This document shows positions 1 through 9,460 of a stretch of DNA of 64,000 nucleotides, in pieces. The DNA is from Burkholderiales bacterium (GTDB lineage: Bacteria; Pseudomonadota; Gammaproteobacteria; Burkholderiales; Nitrosomonadaceae): the NCBI GenBank assembly GCA_015075225.1, contig JABTUQ010000003.1:333107-397106 (forward strand), given 5' to 3'. A model generated the notes under the pieces. That model saw only the letters and a list, made by a program, of their open reading frames with translations. It had not been told where the DNA came from and made no database searches. Each line of letters begins with the position of its first letter. Positions within the stretch are counted from its first letter, which is position 1. Position numbers and translations under genes: made by a program.

Positions 1-336
1 GATATCGGGCGAGTCGTAAATAGCCACTTCAGGCATGCCTATTCCTGCTGCTTTGGCTTGTCTGCGTACCGTTTCCACCAGCCATCCCTCGGTCGAATTG
101 GAGGGCACATCAATAACCACGGCTCCGGTCATATGCTTGGCGCTCCATTTGGACATGGCAAGTGAAATAAGCGAGCCGCCAAATCCGATTACAGCCGAGA
201 AGATCAGCAAGGCGTTAAAATTCAATCCGCTGCCTTCAGCATCCAGTATGCGGTCAACACCAAGCAAGCGCAGAGTGATGTTCAACATTACCAGTATGGC
301 AAGGTTGGTTACGATAAAAAGAAAAATCCGTTTCAT
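1..336 (-). CDS. htpX: HtpX membrane metalloprotease, N-terminal part
   Basis: Reverse-strand reading from the ATG at 334-336 gives 112 codons that run off the left edge. The protein starts [18 protein letters not shown], a hydrophobic first helix. A second hydrophobic stretch (about residues 46-66) follows, and then the [14 protein letters not shown]-like region with [12 protein letters not shown], which is typical of HtpX. The family is an inner-membrane M48 zinc protease that degrades misfolded membrane proteins. The HExxH zinc site should lie beyond the window and cannot be checked. The family call rests on the N-terminal pattern and is fairly secure. Forward ORFs over this stretch are shadows. 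Confidence 0.85.
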   Translation of the reverse strand, partial: MKRIFLFIVTNLAILVMLNITLRLLGVDRILDAEGSGLNFNALLIFSAVIGFGGSLISLAMSKWSAKHMTGAVVIDVPSNSTEGWLVETVRRQAKAAGIGMPEVAIYDSPDI

Positions 337-651
337 TATCCTCATCCTTCAAGATTGTTAATAGGCTTGTCTGATTCTGATGGCTATAAATTATAATCGT
401 TCAAGCCAAGCCGTTATATGGTGGCATATTTGCTGATATCAAGTGCCGTGAAGTGCTGTTTCTCATTACTTCATCTGGCGCATCGCTGGAATCTTCTTGC
501 CTTGATGTACAATGAAAACACAGAGTATGCGCAGTTTGCCATGCAAAGGCATGAGGTGCTGGAGTGAATCTGCGCAGTAAGAGTTACTGATAAATTACTG
601 ATTCAAGTTCAGGGGAAATCAATTGACCAGAATTAAATGGAGTATGTCGAT
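337..651. other. Intergenic region between divergent htpX and the reductase gene
   Basis: This holds no convincing gene. It must carry the promoters for htpX (leftward) and the reductase (rightward). An AT-rich TATAAT-like string lies near 391, but no pair of boxes is clear enough to call. A GGAG at 640-643 precedes the reductase start. Confidence 0.5.
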
Positions 652-1806
652 ATGAGTCAGTCGTCTATCGTGGTAGTAGGAAGTGGCATGGCTGGCTATA
701 CGGTGGTGCGCGAATTACGGAAGCTGGATGCCTCGGTGCCGATTATGCTGCTGTCGGCAGATCATGGTGGTTTTTATTCGAAACCGATGTTATCCAATGC
801 GCTGGCTACAGGCAAAACGCCAGAATCCATTCTCAGTTCCGGTACGGCACAAATATCCGGGCAATTGGGAATTTCGGTCCAGCCTTATACCTGTGTCAGT
901 GCCATTGATGTGTCTGCAAGTAGCGTTTCTTTCGAGGAAGGCGGGCAACTGGGCTACGATCGACTTGTGCTGGCTTTGGGTGCTGATCCGATTCGTCTGC
1001 CGATACCGGGAGAGGGGGCGGATGAAATCCTGTCTGTCAATAATCTGGATGATTACCGGAAATTTCGTGAAACCCTGGAAGATAAGCGCCATATCGCCAT
1101 ACTGGGCGCCGGATTGATAGGTTGCGAATTCGCCAATGATCTTGCTGCCAAAGGGTATCAGGTCAGTGTGTTCGATCTGAGTCCGCAACCACTGGGGCGG
1201 CTGCTTCCTCCTGCGGCTGGTCAATTTTTTCGCGATAGGCTGACTGCAGCAGGTGTTCATTTTCTGCTTGGTACAACTGTCGAAAGGATAAACAAGGAAA
1301 ACGGCCGTTACCAACTGTTTTACAAGGATGGCGGAGTGGTTGAGGCCGATATGGTGTTGTCGGCTATCGGGCTGAGGCCCCGCACCAGCCTGGCCGCCGC
1401 CGCTGGTATACAGGTCAATCGTGGTATCGCGGTGAATCGTTATTTGCAGACCAGTGCCGAAAATATCTATGCCCTTGGAGATTGTGCCGAGGTGGAAGGA
1501 AAGGTATTGCCTTTTATTCTTCCGATAACGCATGCTGGCCGGGCCCTGGCTGCAACGATTGCTGGCACCCCGACGCTGCTGCATTACCCGGCGATGCCAG
1601 TAATGGTTAAGACACCTGCTTGCCCTGCTGTCGTTTCACCTCCTGATCCGGCTACCAAAGGCGAATGGAAAGTTGAACCTGTCGAGAACGGTGTGCGCGC
1701 ACAATATTACGATGAAGATGGCAATCTGCACGGTTTTGCCTTGCTTGGAACAGCAACAGGGGAGCGTAACACTCTGGCTTCGCGCTTGCCGCCAATACTG
1801 GCATAG
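652..1806 (+). CDS. Rubredoxin-NAD(+) reductase-type FAD oxidoreductase
   Basis: The product of 384 aa is a pyridine nucleotide-disulfide oxidoreductase of the rubredoxin reductase type. It would pass electrons from NAD(P)H through FAD to rubredoxin or a similar acceptor. An N-terminal FAD Rossmann motif (VVVGSGMAGY), a second NAD-binding motif (ILGAGLIGCEFA, about residue 145) and the FAD-binding YALGDCAEV motif (about residue 275) are visible. The start at 652 is preferred over 637 because GGAG at 640-643 sits 8 nt upstream of it and the Rossmann strand then begins a few residues in. YciI follows 78 bp downstream. No rubredoxin gene is visible nearby, so the partner is unknown. Confidence 0.85.
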   Translation: MSQSSIVVVGSGMAGYTVVRELRKLDASVPIMLLSADHGGFYSKPMLSNALATGKTPESILSSGTAQISGQLGISVQPYTCVSAIDVSASSVSFEEGGQLGYDRLVLALGADPIRLPIPGEGADEILSVNNLDDYRKFRETLEDKRHIAILGAGLIGCEFANDLAAKGYQVSVFDLSPQPLGRLLPPAAGQFFRDRLTAAGVHFLLGTTVERINKENGRYQLFYKDGGVVEADMVLSAIGLRPRTSLAAAAGIQVNRGIAVNRYLQTSAENIYALGDCAEVEGKVLPFILPITHAGRALAATIAGTPTLLHYPAMPVMVKTPACPAVVSPPDPATKGEWKVEPVENGVRAQYYDEDGNLHGFALLGTATGERNTLASRLPPILA

Positions 1807-1884
1807 GGCAGGGAGTAACAGGGTAAGATCGAAGCGGGAAAAGTACTCCAGTACTCAATTCATACTGACCAAGAGAGAACAAGC

Positions 1885-2187
1885 ATGCTTTATTTGATAT
1901 ATGGCGAGGACGTGCCTGATAGCCTGGCGCTACGGGCAACCAGTCGTCCCGCCCATTTGGCAAGACTCCATGAACTGCAAGAGCAGGGAAGATTACTGCT
2001 GGCAGGTCCATGTCCGGCAATAGACAGCATTGATCCAGGTCCGGCAGGATTTAGCGGAAGCCTGATTGTGGCCGAATTTGCGTCACTAGATGCTGCCCGT
2101 GAATGGGCTAATGCTGATCCGTATCTCCTGTCAGGAGTGTATGCAAAGGTAACTGTCAAACCGTTCCGAAAGGTATTACCCGGATAG
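1885..2187 (+). CDS. YciI-like protein
   Basis: A 100-aa protein of the YciI family, small dimeric alpha/beta-barrel proteins related to muconolactone isomerase. The start [14 protein letters not shown], the central [22 protein letters not shown] stretch and the [18 protein letters not shown] end match the family well in length and pattern. The His of the RPAH motif is the residue usually proposed as functional. The in vivo role is not known for most members. AGAGAG just upstream of 1885 can serve as ribosome binding site. It lies between the reductase and a PPIase on the same strand and may be co-transcribed with the former. Confidence 0.85.
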   Translation: MLYLIYGEDVPDSLALRATSRPAHLARLHELQEQGRLLLAGPCPAIDSIDPGPAGFSGSLIVAEFASLDAAREWANADPYLLSGVYAKVTVKPFRKVLPG

Positions 2188-2337
2188 GTTATCTACAGAC
2201 AATGGTAATCCGGTCACACCCATCAGTAAGTTTGTGAAAAGTTGATTTGTTTATAAAAAGAATCCATGCATAGTTTGCTAAGATATGCTTCTCAGATAAA
2301 ATTTTTCAACGCTTTACTATTTAACAAAGGAAATTCT

Positions 2338-3132
2338 ATGCGCTTAACCAAGTTTCTCTGTGTGCCACTAACTATTCTGGGGTTGGCTTGTGTTGTACCT
2401 GTAAGTGCACAGAGCGGAGGGGCGGTTGCCAAGGTCAATGGCGTGGCAATTCCGCAATCACGTCTTGATCTGGTAATCAAGGCCGCAACAGCACAAGGCC
2501 AGCCAGATTCGGCTGAAGTCAGAAATGCGCTGCGTGAAAATCTGATCACGGAAGAAATTTTGGCGCAAGAAGCCATCAAGAAAGGACTGGATCGTAACCA
2601 GGATGTGCTCACACAGATTGATCTGGCGCGCCAGGGCATTTTGATCAGAGCTTACCAGGCCGATTTCATGCGCAACAATCCGGTTAGCGATAGTGACTTG
2701 CGCAAGGAATATGATTCGGTAAAAGCGCAAATGGGTGACAAGGAATACAAGGCTCGCCATATCCTGGTGGAAACCGAGCAGCAAGCAAAGGATCTGATCG
2801 CTTCTCTCAAGAAAGGTGGGGCATTCGATAAACTGGCAGGCGAGCATTCCGTCGATACTGGCAGTAAGAACAATGGTGGTGAACTAGGCTGGAGTTCATC
2901 GGCTGTTTATGTCAAGCCATTTGCTGATGCACTTACCAATCTGAAAAAAGGTGAAACCACCAATCAACCAGTACAGACACCTTTTGGCTGGCACGTGATC
3001 CGTCTGGATGATATCCGGGCAGCAGTGCCGCCTTCTTTTGAAGAAGTCAAACCTAACATGCAGCAGCGCGTATTGCAGCGTAAATTTGCCGCGATGGTTG
3101 AATCATTGCGCAAAAATGCGAAGGTTGAGTAA
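2338..3132 (+). CDS. Periplasmic parvulin-type peptidyl-prolyl isomerase
   Basis: A 264-aa SurA/PrsA-type foldase. A signal peptide (MRLTKFLCVPLTILGLACVVPVSA, cleaved before QSGG) directs it to the periplasm. A SurA-like N-terminal chaperone region follows, then a rotamase domain from about residue 140 (KARHILVETEQQAKDL, GGELGWSS, PFGWHVIRLDD). It probably helps outer-membrane protein folding. The start at 2338 is chosen because the signal peptide begins there and AAAGGA lies 7-12 nt upstream. The longer reading from 2266 adds an unlikely prefix. A small inverted-repeat element follows its stop. Confidence 0.88.
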   Translation: MRLTKFLCVPLTILGLACVVPVSAQSGGAVAKVNGVAIPQSRLDLVIKAATAQGQPDSAEVRNALRENLITEEILAQEAIKKGLDRNQDVLTQIDLARQGILIRAYQADFMRNNPVSDSDLRKEYDSVKAQMGDKEYKARHILVETEQQAKDLIASLKKGGAFDKLAGEHSVDTGSKNNGGELGWSSSAVYVKPFADALTNLKKGETTNQPVQTPFGWHVIRLDDIRAAVPPSFEEVKPNMQQRVLQRKFAAMVESLRKNAKVE

Positions 3133-3166
3133 CCGGAGCTTAACTGGTTCTAACAGGGGATTCTTC

Positions 3167-3308
3167 AGGAACATCTGAAAAACTACTTGCGTTGTTATTT
3201 CTGCGTTAAAAATCGGCTTAAAATGCTCTTTATTACATATAAACTCTGCTTTTTTGCCGATTTTTGCCTTGAACTGACTGCCTCACTGACGTTTTTCAGA
3301 GATTCCTT
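3167..3308. repeat. MITE-like element with terminal inverted repeats
   Basis: The left end AGGAACATCTGAAAAAC (3167-3183) and the right end GTTTTTCAGAGATTCCTT (3291-3308) are imperfect inverted repeats. Inside, AAAAATCGGC and GCCGATTTTT form a second inverted pair. It has no coding capacity and lies between the PPIase stop and the alr stop. The structure fits a miniature transposable element or a palindromic intergenic repeat that could also act as a bidirectional terminator between the converging genes. No second copy was spotted in the window. Confidence 0.5.
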
Positions 3309-3317
3309 AACTATCAG

Positions 3318-4406
3318 TTAAAGAGCAGCGCTCACGGTTTGTACTCTTGGGGAAAGCGCTGTCAGGAGTTCATAGCTAATCGTCTGTGCTGATCTAGCTA
3401 CTTCTTCAACCGGTAATCCCTCACCCCAGAGGGTTACCGGGCTTCCCACACCAGCTTCACCCATCCCGCTCAGATCAATAGTCAGCATATCCATGGAGAC
3501 ACGCCCTACCAGCCGTGTGCGCTGACTGTTCACCAGTACCGGGGTTCCTGTAGGGGCATGACGCGGGTAGCCATCCGCATAACCTGCCGCCACCACGCCA
3601 ATACGCATTGGCCGGTCAGCCACAAATACCCCCCCGTACCCCAATCTATCTGATGGAGCAAGATGCTGGACGGCAATAACCTGGCTGGACAGAGTCATGG
3701 CTGGCTGCAAACCGGGTTCTACACCTGTTTTATCCGCTATGGGCGAGGCGCCGTAAAGGAGAATGCCTGGCCGTACCCAGTCTGCATGTGTTCCCGGATA
3801 ACGCAGAATTGCAGCCGAGTTGGCCATTGTCTGGCATGTTCCATTTTCCTGATTTGCCTGAAGCAGGGCAAAACTGCCAAGCTGTTGATTGACCTGGCTT
3901 GTTTCAAGGGAATCGTCAGCGCTGGCAAAATGAGTCATTAACGTAATGTTTGCATCCGGGCGCCATTGTTTTAGCTGATTCTGCGCTGAAATTCCTTCTT
4001 CCGGCCGAAAGCCAAGGCGGTTCATGCCTGTGTTGATCTTCAGGTAGATATCCGGCTTCCCTGTTTCCTTGTGTGCCAGCAGCATGGATAACTGATCCTG
4101 GCAATGAATGACCGTACTTAACCTGTACTGGTTAATGACGTCAATTTCATCCGTCGAAAAAAAACCTTCCAGCAGCAGAATGGATTGATTGAATCCGGCT
4201 TCTCTCAGTTGAATTGCCGCTTCCAGTTCGAGCACGGCGAATCCATCGACCGAATTGAGTGCTTGCGCAGTACGCAGCAGACCGTGACCATACGCATTCG
4301 CCTTGACAACAGCCATGATGCGCGTTTTGTGTACATGTTTGTGAATAACAGCAAGGTTATGCTGTAAAGCGGAACAGTTGATGAGCGCACGAAGCGGACG
4401 CGGCAT
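3318..4406 (-). CDS. alr: Alanine racemase
   Basis: A 362-aa PLP enzyme that interconverts L- and D-alanine for peptidoglycan. The PLP lysine is K35 in VVKANAYGHG. The catalytic tyrosine lies in the RLGYGGVF motif near residue 260, and a C-terminal substrate motif GRVSMDMLTIDLS is present. Length and motif order fit Alr/DadX. The start MPRPLRALINCSALQHN is typical. It converges on the PPIase gene across the inverted-repeat element and lies downstream of the M16 protease start region on the same strand. Intact. Confidence 0.95.
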   Translation of the reverse strand: MPRPLRALINCSALQHNLAVIHKHVHKTRIMAVVKANAYGHGLLRTAQALNSVDGFAVLELEAAIQLREAGFNQSILLLEGFFSTDEIDVINQYRLSTVIHCQDQLSMLLAHKETGKPDIYLKINTGMNRLGFRPEEGISAQNQLKQWRPDANITLMTHFASADDSLETSQVNQQLGSFALLQANQENGTCQTMANSAAILRYPGTHADWVRPGILLYGASPIADKTGVEPGLQPAMTLSSQVIAVQHLAPSDRLGYGGVFVADRPMRIGVVAAGYADGYPRHAPTGTPVLVNSQRTRLVGRVSMDMLTIDLSGMGEAGVGSPVTLWGEGLPVEEVARSAQTISYELLTALSPRVQTVSAAL

Positions 4407-4525
4407 GTATCAGGTAATTATCAATGTTTAAAATGGATATTTGTTACTGGTGATCTGACACCGGAATGCATCATGCATGAATCTTGTTTGATTCTGTCCA
4501 TGACAATTCCGGGGTAGATAAAAGG

Positions 4526-5920
4526 TTAATGCTTCAACTCAATGTTGCTGTTGCGCGGCTTTGCTATTTCGGACAAAGGTTGCGGATCCAGTACAGCAAC
4601 CGTCAGCGAATCATCAACCAGGTATTTTTCAGCCACTGTTTTTACCTGTTCTGCTGTCACTGCCTGTAACCCTTCCAGAATCACATCCGCATCGCGGTGA
4701 GATAGTCCGACACTTTCCAGCCTGCCAATCTGCATTGCCAGGGCAAATGTTGAATCAAGCTGATATACACGGCTCGCTACCACTTGAGCCTTGACGCGGG
4801 CAAGTTCTTCCTGCGTGATGCCAGACTGGATGATTTTACTGATTTCAGCCCGGATCGCCTGCTCCAGATCATCCACTGTCTTGCCTTCGCTGGGTGTGCC
4901 ATCAATAAAAAAGACACCGGGACCACGTTCGACCGCGCTATAGCTGGCGTCGGCCGAGATGGCAATTCGTGATTCACGCACCAGCGTCTTATTGAGTCTT
5001 GCAGAAGCATTGCCATCCAGCACCTCTGCCAGAATGGTCAGCGCGTAAGGCTCCCAGTCATTTTCCGGATCTTTTAGAACAGGCGCCTTGTATCCCATGA
5101 TCAAGTGCGGGAGTTGCGCAGAAGCTTTTACTACCAGGCGCTTGATACCTGTTTGCGGCGGTTCGGTTTGCGGTTTGCGTTCGGTCAGCGTGGGCACGTT
5201 ACCGGCTCCGAATCTGCCGTAGTGTTTCTTGGCCAGAGCGAGCACCTGCTCCGGATTTACATCGCCCACCACTACTAATACTGCGTTGTTGGGGGCATAC
5301 CAGCGTTTGTACCATTCCCGAGCATCGCCTGGCTGCATATTTTCCAGGTCATTCATCCAGCCAATGACCGGGCGCTGATAAGGATGTGCCTGAAAAGCGG
5401 TTGCCATCATTTTTTCGTACAACAGCGCATGTGCCTGATCATCCGTGCGCAATCTCCGTTCTTCCATGACAACCTGTATTTCCTTGGCAAATTCGTCATC
5501 GGTTAGTTGCAGATTGCGCATGCGATCGGATTCGAGTTCCATTGCCATAGGCAGATGGCGTTGATGCAGTTGCTGGTAATAGGCGGTGTAATCACTGCTG
5601 GTGAATGCATTTTCCTTTCCGCCGACTGCCGCAATTCTTCTGGAAAATTCTCCGGCCGGCAGGCTGTCTGTGCCCTTGAACATCATGTGTTCCAGTGCAT
5701 GTGCAACACCCGTGGTGCCATTGACTTCATCCATGCTGCCGGCTTTGTACCAAACCTGCTGAATTACCACAGGCGAACGGTGATCTTCCTTTACGACCAG
5801 TTTGAGGCCGTTGTCTAGCACGTATTCGTGCGCTTGTGTATTGGCAACTGCGGACAGCGGCAATGCCAGTGTAATGGCGAGTAAAGTTGAAAAATGATTG
5901 AAGAAAAAGCGATTTTTCAT
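4526..5920 (-). CDS. M16-family zinc protease, periplasmic
   Basis: The 464-aa product is a pitrilysin-type (M16) metallopeptidase. A signal peptide (MKNRFFFNHFSTLLAITLALPLSAVANT) is followed by VLDNGLKLVVKEDHRSPVV. The inverted zinc motif HALEHMMFKGT (HxxEH) lies near residue 75 and a distal glutamate near residue 150. The C-terminal half is an M16C inactive-like domain. The start at 5920 is chosen because the longer reading from 6169 adds an implausible 83-residue prefix overlapping ftsY. In many proteobacteria such genes stand next to ftsY in divergent orientation, often as a pair. Only one copy is seen here. Confidence 0.9.
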   Translation of the reverse strand: MKNRFFFNHFSTLLAITLALPLSAVANTQAHEYVLDNGLKLVVKEDHRSPVVIQQVWYKAGSMDEVNGTTGVAHALEHMMFKGTDSLPAGEFSRRIAAVGGKENAFTSSDYTAYYQQLHQRHLPMAMELESDRMRNLQLTDDEFAKEIQVVMEERRLRTDDQAHALLYEKMMATAFQAHPYQRPVIGWMNDLENMQPGDAREWYKRWYAPNNAVLVVVGDVNPEQVLALAKKHYGRFGAGNVPTLTERKPQTEPPQTGIKRLVVKASAQLPHLIMGYKAPVLKDPENDWEPYALTILAEVLDGNASARLNKTLVRESRIAISADASYSAVERGPGVFFIDGTPSEGKTVDDLEQAIRAEISKIIQSGITQEELARVKAQVVASRVYQLDSTFALAMQIGRLESVGLSHRDADVILEGLQAVTAEQVKTVAEKYLVDDSLTVAVLDPQPLSEIAKPRNSNIELKH

Positions 5921-6037
5921 GTTGTGCTGGTAATTGGACTGGCTGTTGGGATGATTGTTACCTGGTGGGCGACGCCACCCCGGCAAGCGGATAATGGTAT
6001 GATCATTACCTTCCTGAAACAGAAACAGCCTACCAGA

Positions 6038-7036
6038 ATGTTTAGTATTTTCAAATCCAAAAAAAATCCTGACGAAAAAAATCCTGCCCAGACTGAAGCT
6101 GAATCCCTCAGCTTTACCGACAAGATCAGGCAAGGGCTGGCACGCACCCGGCAGCAGCTTGGCAAGCAATTATCCGGTTTGTTCGGCGGAAGGAAAATCG
6201 ATGAGGATTTGTACGAAGAGCTTGAAACAGCGCTGTTGACAGCGGATACCGGGATCGAGGCAACCAATCGTTTGCTGGAATCCGTGCGAACCCGTGTGAA
6301 GCGGGATGCGCTGGATGATTCCGCACAGCTCAAAACGGCACTGCAGGATGCAGTAACCGAGTTGTTGCAGCCGCTGGAACGGCCGTTGGAAACAACCACA
6401 CATCAACCTTTCGTCATCATGATTGCCGGCGTGAATGGTGTTGGCAAAACCACAACCATTGGCAAACTTGCCCATTATTTTCAATCACAGGGACACTCGG
6501 TATTGCTCGCAGCCGGTGATACGTTCCGTGCCGCAGCGCAGGAACAACTCAAGGTATGGGGCGAACGCAACCAGATCACCGTAATTTCACAGGAAAGCGA
6601 ACCTGGCAAAAAAAGTGACCCGGCTGCCGTGATTTTTGACGCAATCAATGCAGCCATTGCCAGGAAAATTGATATTGTTCTGGCCGATACCGCTGGGCGC
6701 CTGACTACTCAGCTTCACTTGATGGAAGAAATTAAGAAGATCAAGCGGGTTATTGCCAAAGCCATCCCTGATGCGCCACATGAAGTACTGCTGGTGCTGG
6801 ATGCCAATACCGGCCAGAACGCTGTCAGTCAGCTCAAGGCGTTTAACGATGCATTGGGCGTGACTGGTCTGGTTATGACCAAACTGGATGGCACGGCCAA
6901 AGGTGGCGTGATAGCCGCCATTGCAGCACAATTTTCCGATGCACCCCCTGCCTTGCGTTTTATTGGAGTGGGGGAGGGACTGGATGATTTAAGGCCATTC
7001 AATGCCCGCGAATTTGCTGAAGCACTGTTTGATTAA
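6038..7036 (+). CDS. ftsY: Signal recognition particle receptor FtsY
   Basis: A 332-aa SRP GTPase that docks ribosome-SRP complexes at the inner membrane. A short charged A region is followed by the N domain (DLYEELETALLTADTG) and the G domain with P-loop GVNGVGKTTT (about residue 131). DTFRAAAQEQL, LADTAGR and TKLDGTAKGG (about residue 280) are also present. The start at 6038 (MFSIFKSKKNPDEK) is the usual FtsY beginning. The upstream in-frame extension from 5894 is hydrophobic and overlaps the divergent protease promoter. It begins the ftsY-ftsE-ftsX run, 45 bp before ftsE. Confidence 0.95.
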   Translation: MFSIFKSKKNPDEKNPAQTEAESLSFTDKIRQGLARTRQQLGKQLSGLFGGRKIDEDLYEELETALLTADTGIEATNRLLESVRTRVKRDALDDSAQLKTALQDAVTELLQPLERPLETTTHQPFVIMIAGVNGVGKTTTIGKLAHYFQSQGHSVLLAAGDTFRAAAQEQLKVWGERNQITVISQESEPGKKSDPAAVIFDAINAAIARKIDIVLADTAGRLTTQLHLMEEIKKIKRVIAKAIPDAPHEVLLVLDANTGQNAVSQLKAFNDALGVTGLVMTKLDGTAKGGVIAAIAAQFSDAPPALRFIGVGEGLDDLRPFNAREFAEALFD

Positions 7037-7081
7037 ACGCCTTGTTCTGTTTGAGTAATTGTGGAAATCACAGAGGCAACA

Positions 7082-7735
7082 ATGATCAGCTTTAATAATG
7101 TCAGCAAATTTTATCCTGGAGGCTTTGAAGCGCTCAAAGGTATTACCCTGGCAATCAATCCGGGAGAGCTGGTTCTGTTTTCCGGACATTCCGGGGCGGG
7201 TAAAAGCACGCTGTTAAAGCTGATTCCCGCCATAGAGCGCCCTACATCAGGAAATGTCGTCGTGGGGCAGCAAAATATAGGCACGCTCAGGCGAAGTGCC
7301 ATTCCTTATCTGCGCAGAAATATCGGCATGATTTTTCAGGGGCAGAAAATCCTTTACGATCGTAATGTATTTGCCAACGTCATGCTGCCGCTGCAGGTGA
7401 CGGGTTTTGATACCAGAACCAGTGCCGCGCGCGTGCGAGCCGCTCTGGATAAAGTGGGTTTGCTGCACAAGGAAAAGGCTGATCCCATTACCTTGTCGGG
7501 TGGCGAGAAGCAGCGTTTGTGCATAGCGCGTGCAGTCGTTCATCGCCCAACCATCCTGATTGCGGATGAGCCCACCGCCAATCTGGACAGCAACTATGCG
7601 CGGGACATTATGGCTGTTTTTGAATCGTTCAATCAGGTGGGTGTAACTGTCCTGATTTCAACGCACGACACTATGCTGCTCGATATAACCCGGCATCGTA
7701 TCGTCGAGCTGAAACAAGGGAAACTGATCGTATGA
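7082..7735 (+). CDS. ftsE: Cell-division ABC ATPase FtsE
   Basis: A 217-aa ATPase partner of FtsX that controls periplasmic peptidoglycan hydrolases at the septum. It has Walker A GHSGAGKST (about residue 35), the signature LSGGEKQRL (about 137) and Walker B ILIADEPT (about 158). The beginning MISFNNVSKFYPGGFEALKG is characteristic. CAGAGG at 7071-7076 supports the start at 7082 rather than 7061. The last codons overlap the ftsX start (7732), which implies translational coupling. Confidence 0.95.
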   Translation: MISFNNVSKFYPGGFEALKGITLAINPGELVLFSGHSGAGKSTLLKLIPAIERPTSGNVVVGQQNIGTLRRSAIPYLRRNIGMIFQGQKILYDRNVFANVMLPLQVTGFDTRTSAARVRAALDKVGLLHKEKADPITLSGGEKQRLCIARAVVHRPTILIADEPTANLDSNYARDIMAVFESFNQVGVTVLISTHDTMLLDITRHRIVELKQGKLIV

Positions 7736-8526
7736 TTCGCTGGATATCTCAACACGGCCACGCATTCATGCGGGCACTCGGGCAGCTTGTATCCACACCC
7801 GTTACCAGCCTGCTGAGCATTATCGTATTCAGTATTGTTCTGAGCCTGCCTGCCGGGATTTTTATTTTGATCGAAAATTTGCGCGAGATCTCGGGACAAG
7901 CCACAGATACGCAACAAATGACCCTGGTGCTGGATACCGCAGCCAGACAAGCTGATATAGAACAGATCAACACCCGGCTTGAGGCACTGGCCACAATTGA
8001 AGGTTTCCAGTTCATCTCCAAAGAAATTGCCTTGCAGGAACTACTGCAGGAAAGCGGAATGGCCGAGGTGATGCGCAATCTGGGTGAAAACCCACTGCCG
8101 GATGCTTTTGTAATCAATCTTGGCAGCATGTCTGCCAGTGAAATTGAACAACTTCAGGCCATGATGCAAGCCTGGCCCAATGTGGCTCATGTGTTGGTGG
8201 ATACCGATTGGGCGAGAAAACTGGATGCACTGCTTGATGTGGCCAGGCTGATTGTCATCATGCTGGCATCGGTATTTGGTACCGCACTTATCATTGTGAT
8301 GTTCAACACGATTCGCCTACAGATATTGACGAAGCGCGATGAAATCGAGCTATCCAAACTCATTGGTGCTACCGATAGCTACATTTGCCGTCCATTTCTG
8401 TATTTCGGTGCGATACAAGGTCTGGCAGGAGCAGCGCTGGCGTGGCTGTTGCTGTATTTTGCGATCATCCAGTTAAACGAAGCATTAACCGAACTGGCCC
8501 GGCTATGTACCACCACATTCTCATAA
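7732..8526 (+). CDS. ftsX: Cell-division permease FtsX, cut before the last helix by an in-frame stop
   Basis: The ORF gives 264 aa against roughly 300 for the family. Three membrane segments are visible: about residues 23-45, 160-190 and 222-245. The large periplasmic loop between the first two is intact. After residue 264 a TAA (8524-8526) ends the frame. The same frame then continues with a segment rich in leucine ([21 protein letters not shown], 8542-8604) that looks exactly like the fourth FtsX helix. That frame has no further stop before ispD. FtsX normally needs four helices, so the gene is either truncated by a nonsense change or the base call is wrong. Confidence 0.85.
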   Translation: MIRWISQHGHAFMRALGQLVSTPVTSLLSIIVFSIVLSLPAGIFILIENLREISGQATDTQQMTLVLDTAARQADIEQINTRLEALATIEGFQFISKEIALQELLQESGMAEVMRNLGENPLPDAFVINLGSMSASEIEQLQAMMQAWPNVAHVLVDTDWARKLDALLDVARLIVIMLASVFGTALIIVMFNTIRLQILTKRDEIELSKLIGATDSYICRPFLYFGAIQGLAGAALAWLLLYFAIIQLNEALTELARLCTTTFS

Positions 8527-8688
8527 ATCCCCTTTCCTTGGGACAGCCTGATTCTATTGTTGCTTTCTGCAACATTGGCTGGATGGGCGCGCTGGTCAGT
8601 AGCCCGCATCTGGCACAGATTGACCAGGAAGCACTATTTCCTAATGATTGCTATTTCTTTCTTCGATATCTATTTGCCTTGTTTCTTC

Positions 8689-9393
8689 ATGGCTGAATTT
8701 ATTGCACTGATTCCCGCAGCCGGTTCCGGCTCGCGTATGGGAGAAGATCTTCCCAAACAATACCGGCTGCTTGCTGGTAAACCAATGATTTATCATGCAT
8801 TGCACACTTTATGCAGCACAGAGCGTATTGGTACTGTCTGCGTAGTATTGGCGCCCGATGACACCGAATGGAAGCGGTATGACTGGTCGGAATTTGTCGG
8901 CAAGATCAAAGTGCTCAACTGCGGCGGAGCAACCCGTGCCGAAAGCGTTACCAATGGCTTGAAAGCATTGCACGCTGCCAACCATGTACAGGATCATGAC
9001 TGGATACTGGTGCACGATGCCGCCCGACCGGGATTGAGTCATGCGCTGGTTGAACGTTTGCTTGATCAGCTAACAGATGACGAAGTGGGCGGTTTGCTGG
9101 CCGTGCCATTGGCAGATACGTTAAAGCGGGCAGATGAAGCTGGCCGGGTACAGCGCACCGAATCCAGGGAGTATTTATGGCAAGCGCAAACGCCGCAAAT
9201 GTTTCGCACAAAATTACTGCTTGAGGCGCTGGGAAAGGCACACGCGGGTATTACCGATGACGCCAGCGCAGTGGAAGCACTGGGATATTCACCCAAACTG
9301 GTGATGGGTGATGCCTACAACTTTAAAGTGACTTATCCGCAGGATTTGAAACTGGCCGAACTGATATTGCAGGAACGCATTGCTACACGATGA
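8689..9393 (+). CDS. ispD: 2-C-methyl-D-erythritol 4-phosphate cytidylyltransferase
   Basis: The 234-aa enzyme transfers CMP to MEP in the non-mevalonate isoprenoid pathway. The glycine-rich CTP loop [11 protein letters not shown] with PKQY is at residues 7-25. VHDAARPG (about residue 105) and TPQMF (about residue 168) are the expected motifs. The start at 8689 ([12 protein letters not shown]) is the usual one. A TTG-initiated reading from 8557 would fuse the orphaned FtsX helix to IspD but is less likely. ispF often follows ispD in proteobacteria. Here the gene is instead followed within 40 bp by a tRNA 3' fragment and foreign DNA. Confidence 0.95.
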   Translation: MAEFIALIPAAGSGSRMGEDLPKQYRLLAGKPMIYHALHTLCSTERIGTVCVVLAPDDTEWKRYDWSEFVGKIKVLNCGGATRAESVTNGLKALHAANHVQDHDWILVHDAARPGLSHALVERLLDQLTDDEVGGLLAVPLADTLKRADEAGRVQRTESREYLWQAQTPQMFRTKLLLEALGKAHAGITDDASAVEALGYSPKLVMGDAYNFKVTYPQDLKLAELILQERIATR

Positions 9394-9429
9394 AGAAGGG
9401 TTGAGCACCTTCGGTTTGCCATAACTTTG

Positions 9430-9457
9430 GCGGAGAAGGCGGGATTCGAACCCGCAT
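9430..9457 (-). other. tRNA 3'-end fragment, probable attachment-site relic
   Basis: Read on the reverse strand, this gives a complete T arm (GCGGG-TTCGAAT-CCCGC), then CTTCTCC, a G discriminator and CCA. That is the last 28 nt of a tRNA, possibly tRNA-Ser judging by the G discriminator. Sequence on the 5' side of the fragment (9458 onward) cannot form a D arm or anticodon arm, so no full tRNA is present. Such orphan 3' ends are what integrases leave when an island targets a tRNA gene. No integrase gene is recognisable beside it. Confidence 0.7.
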
Positions 9458-9460
9458 CAT

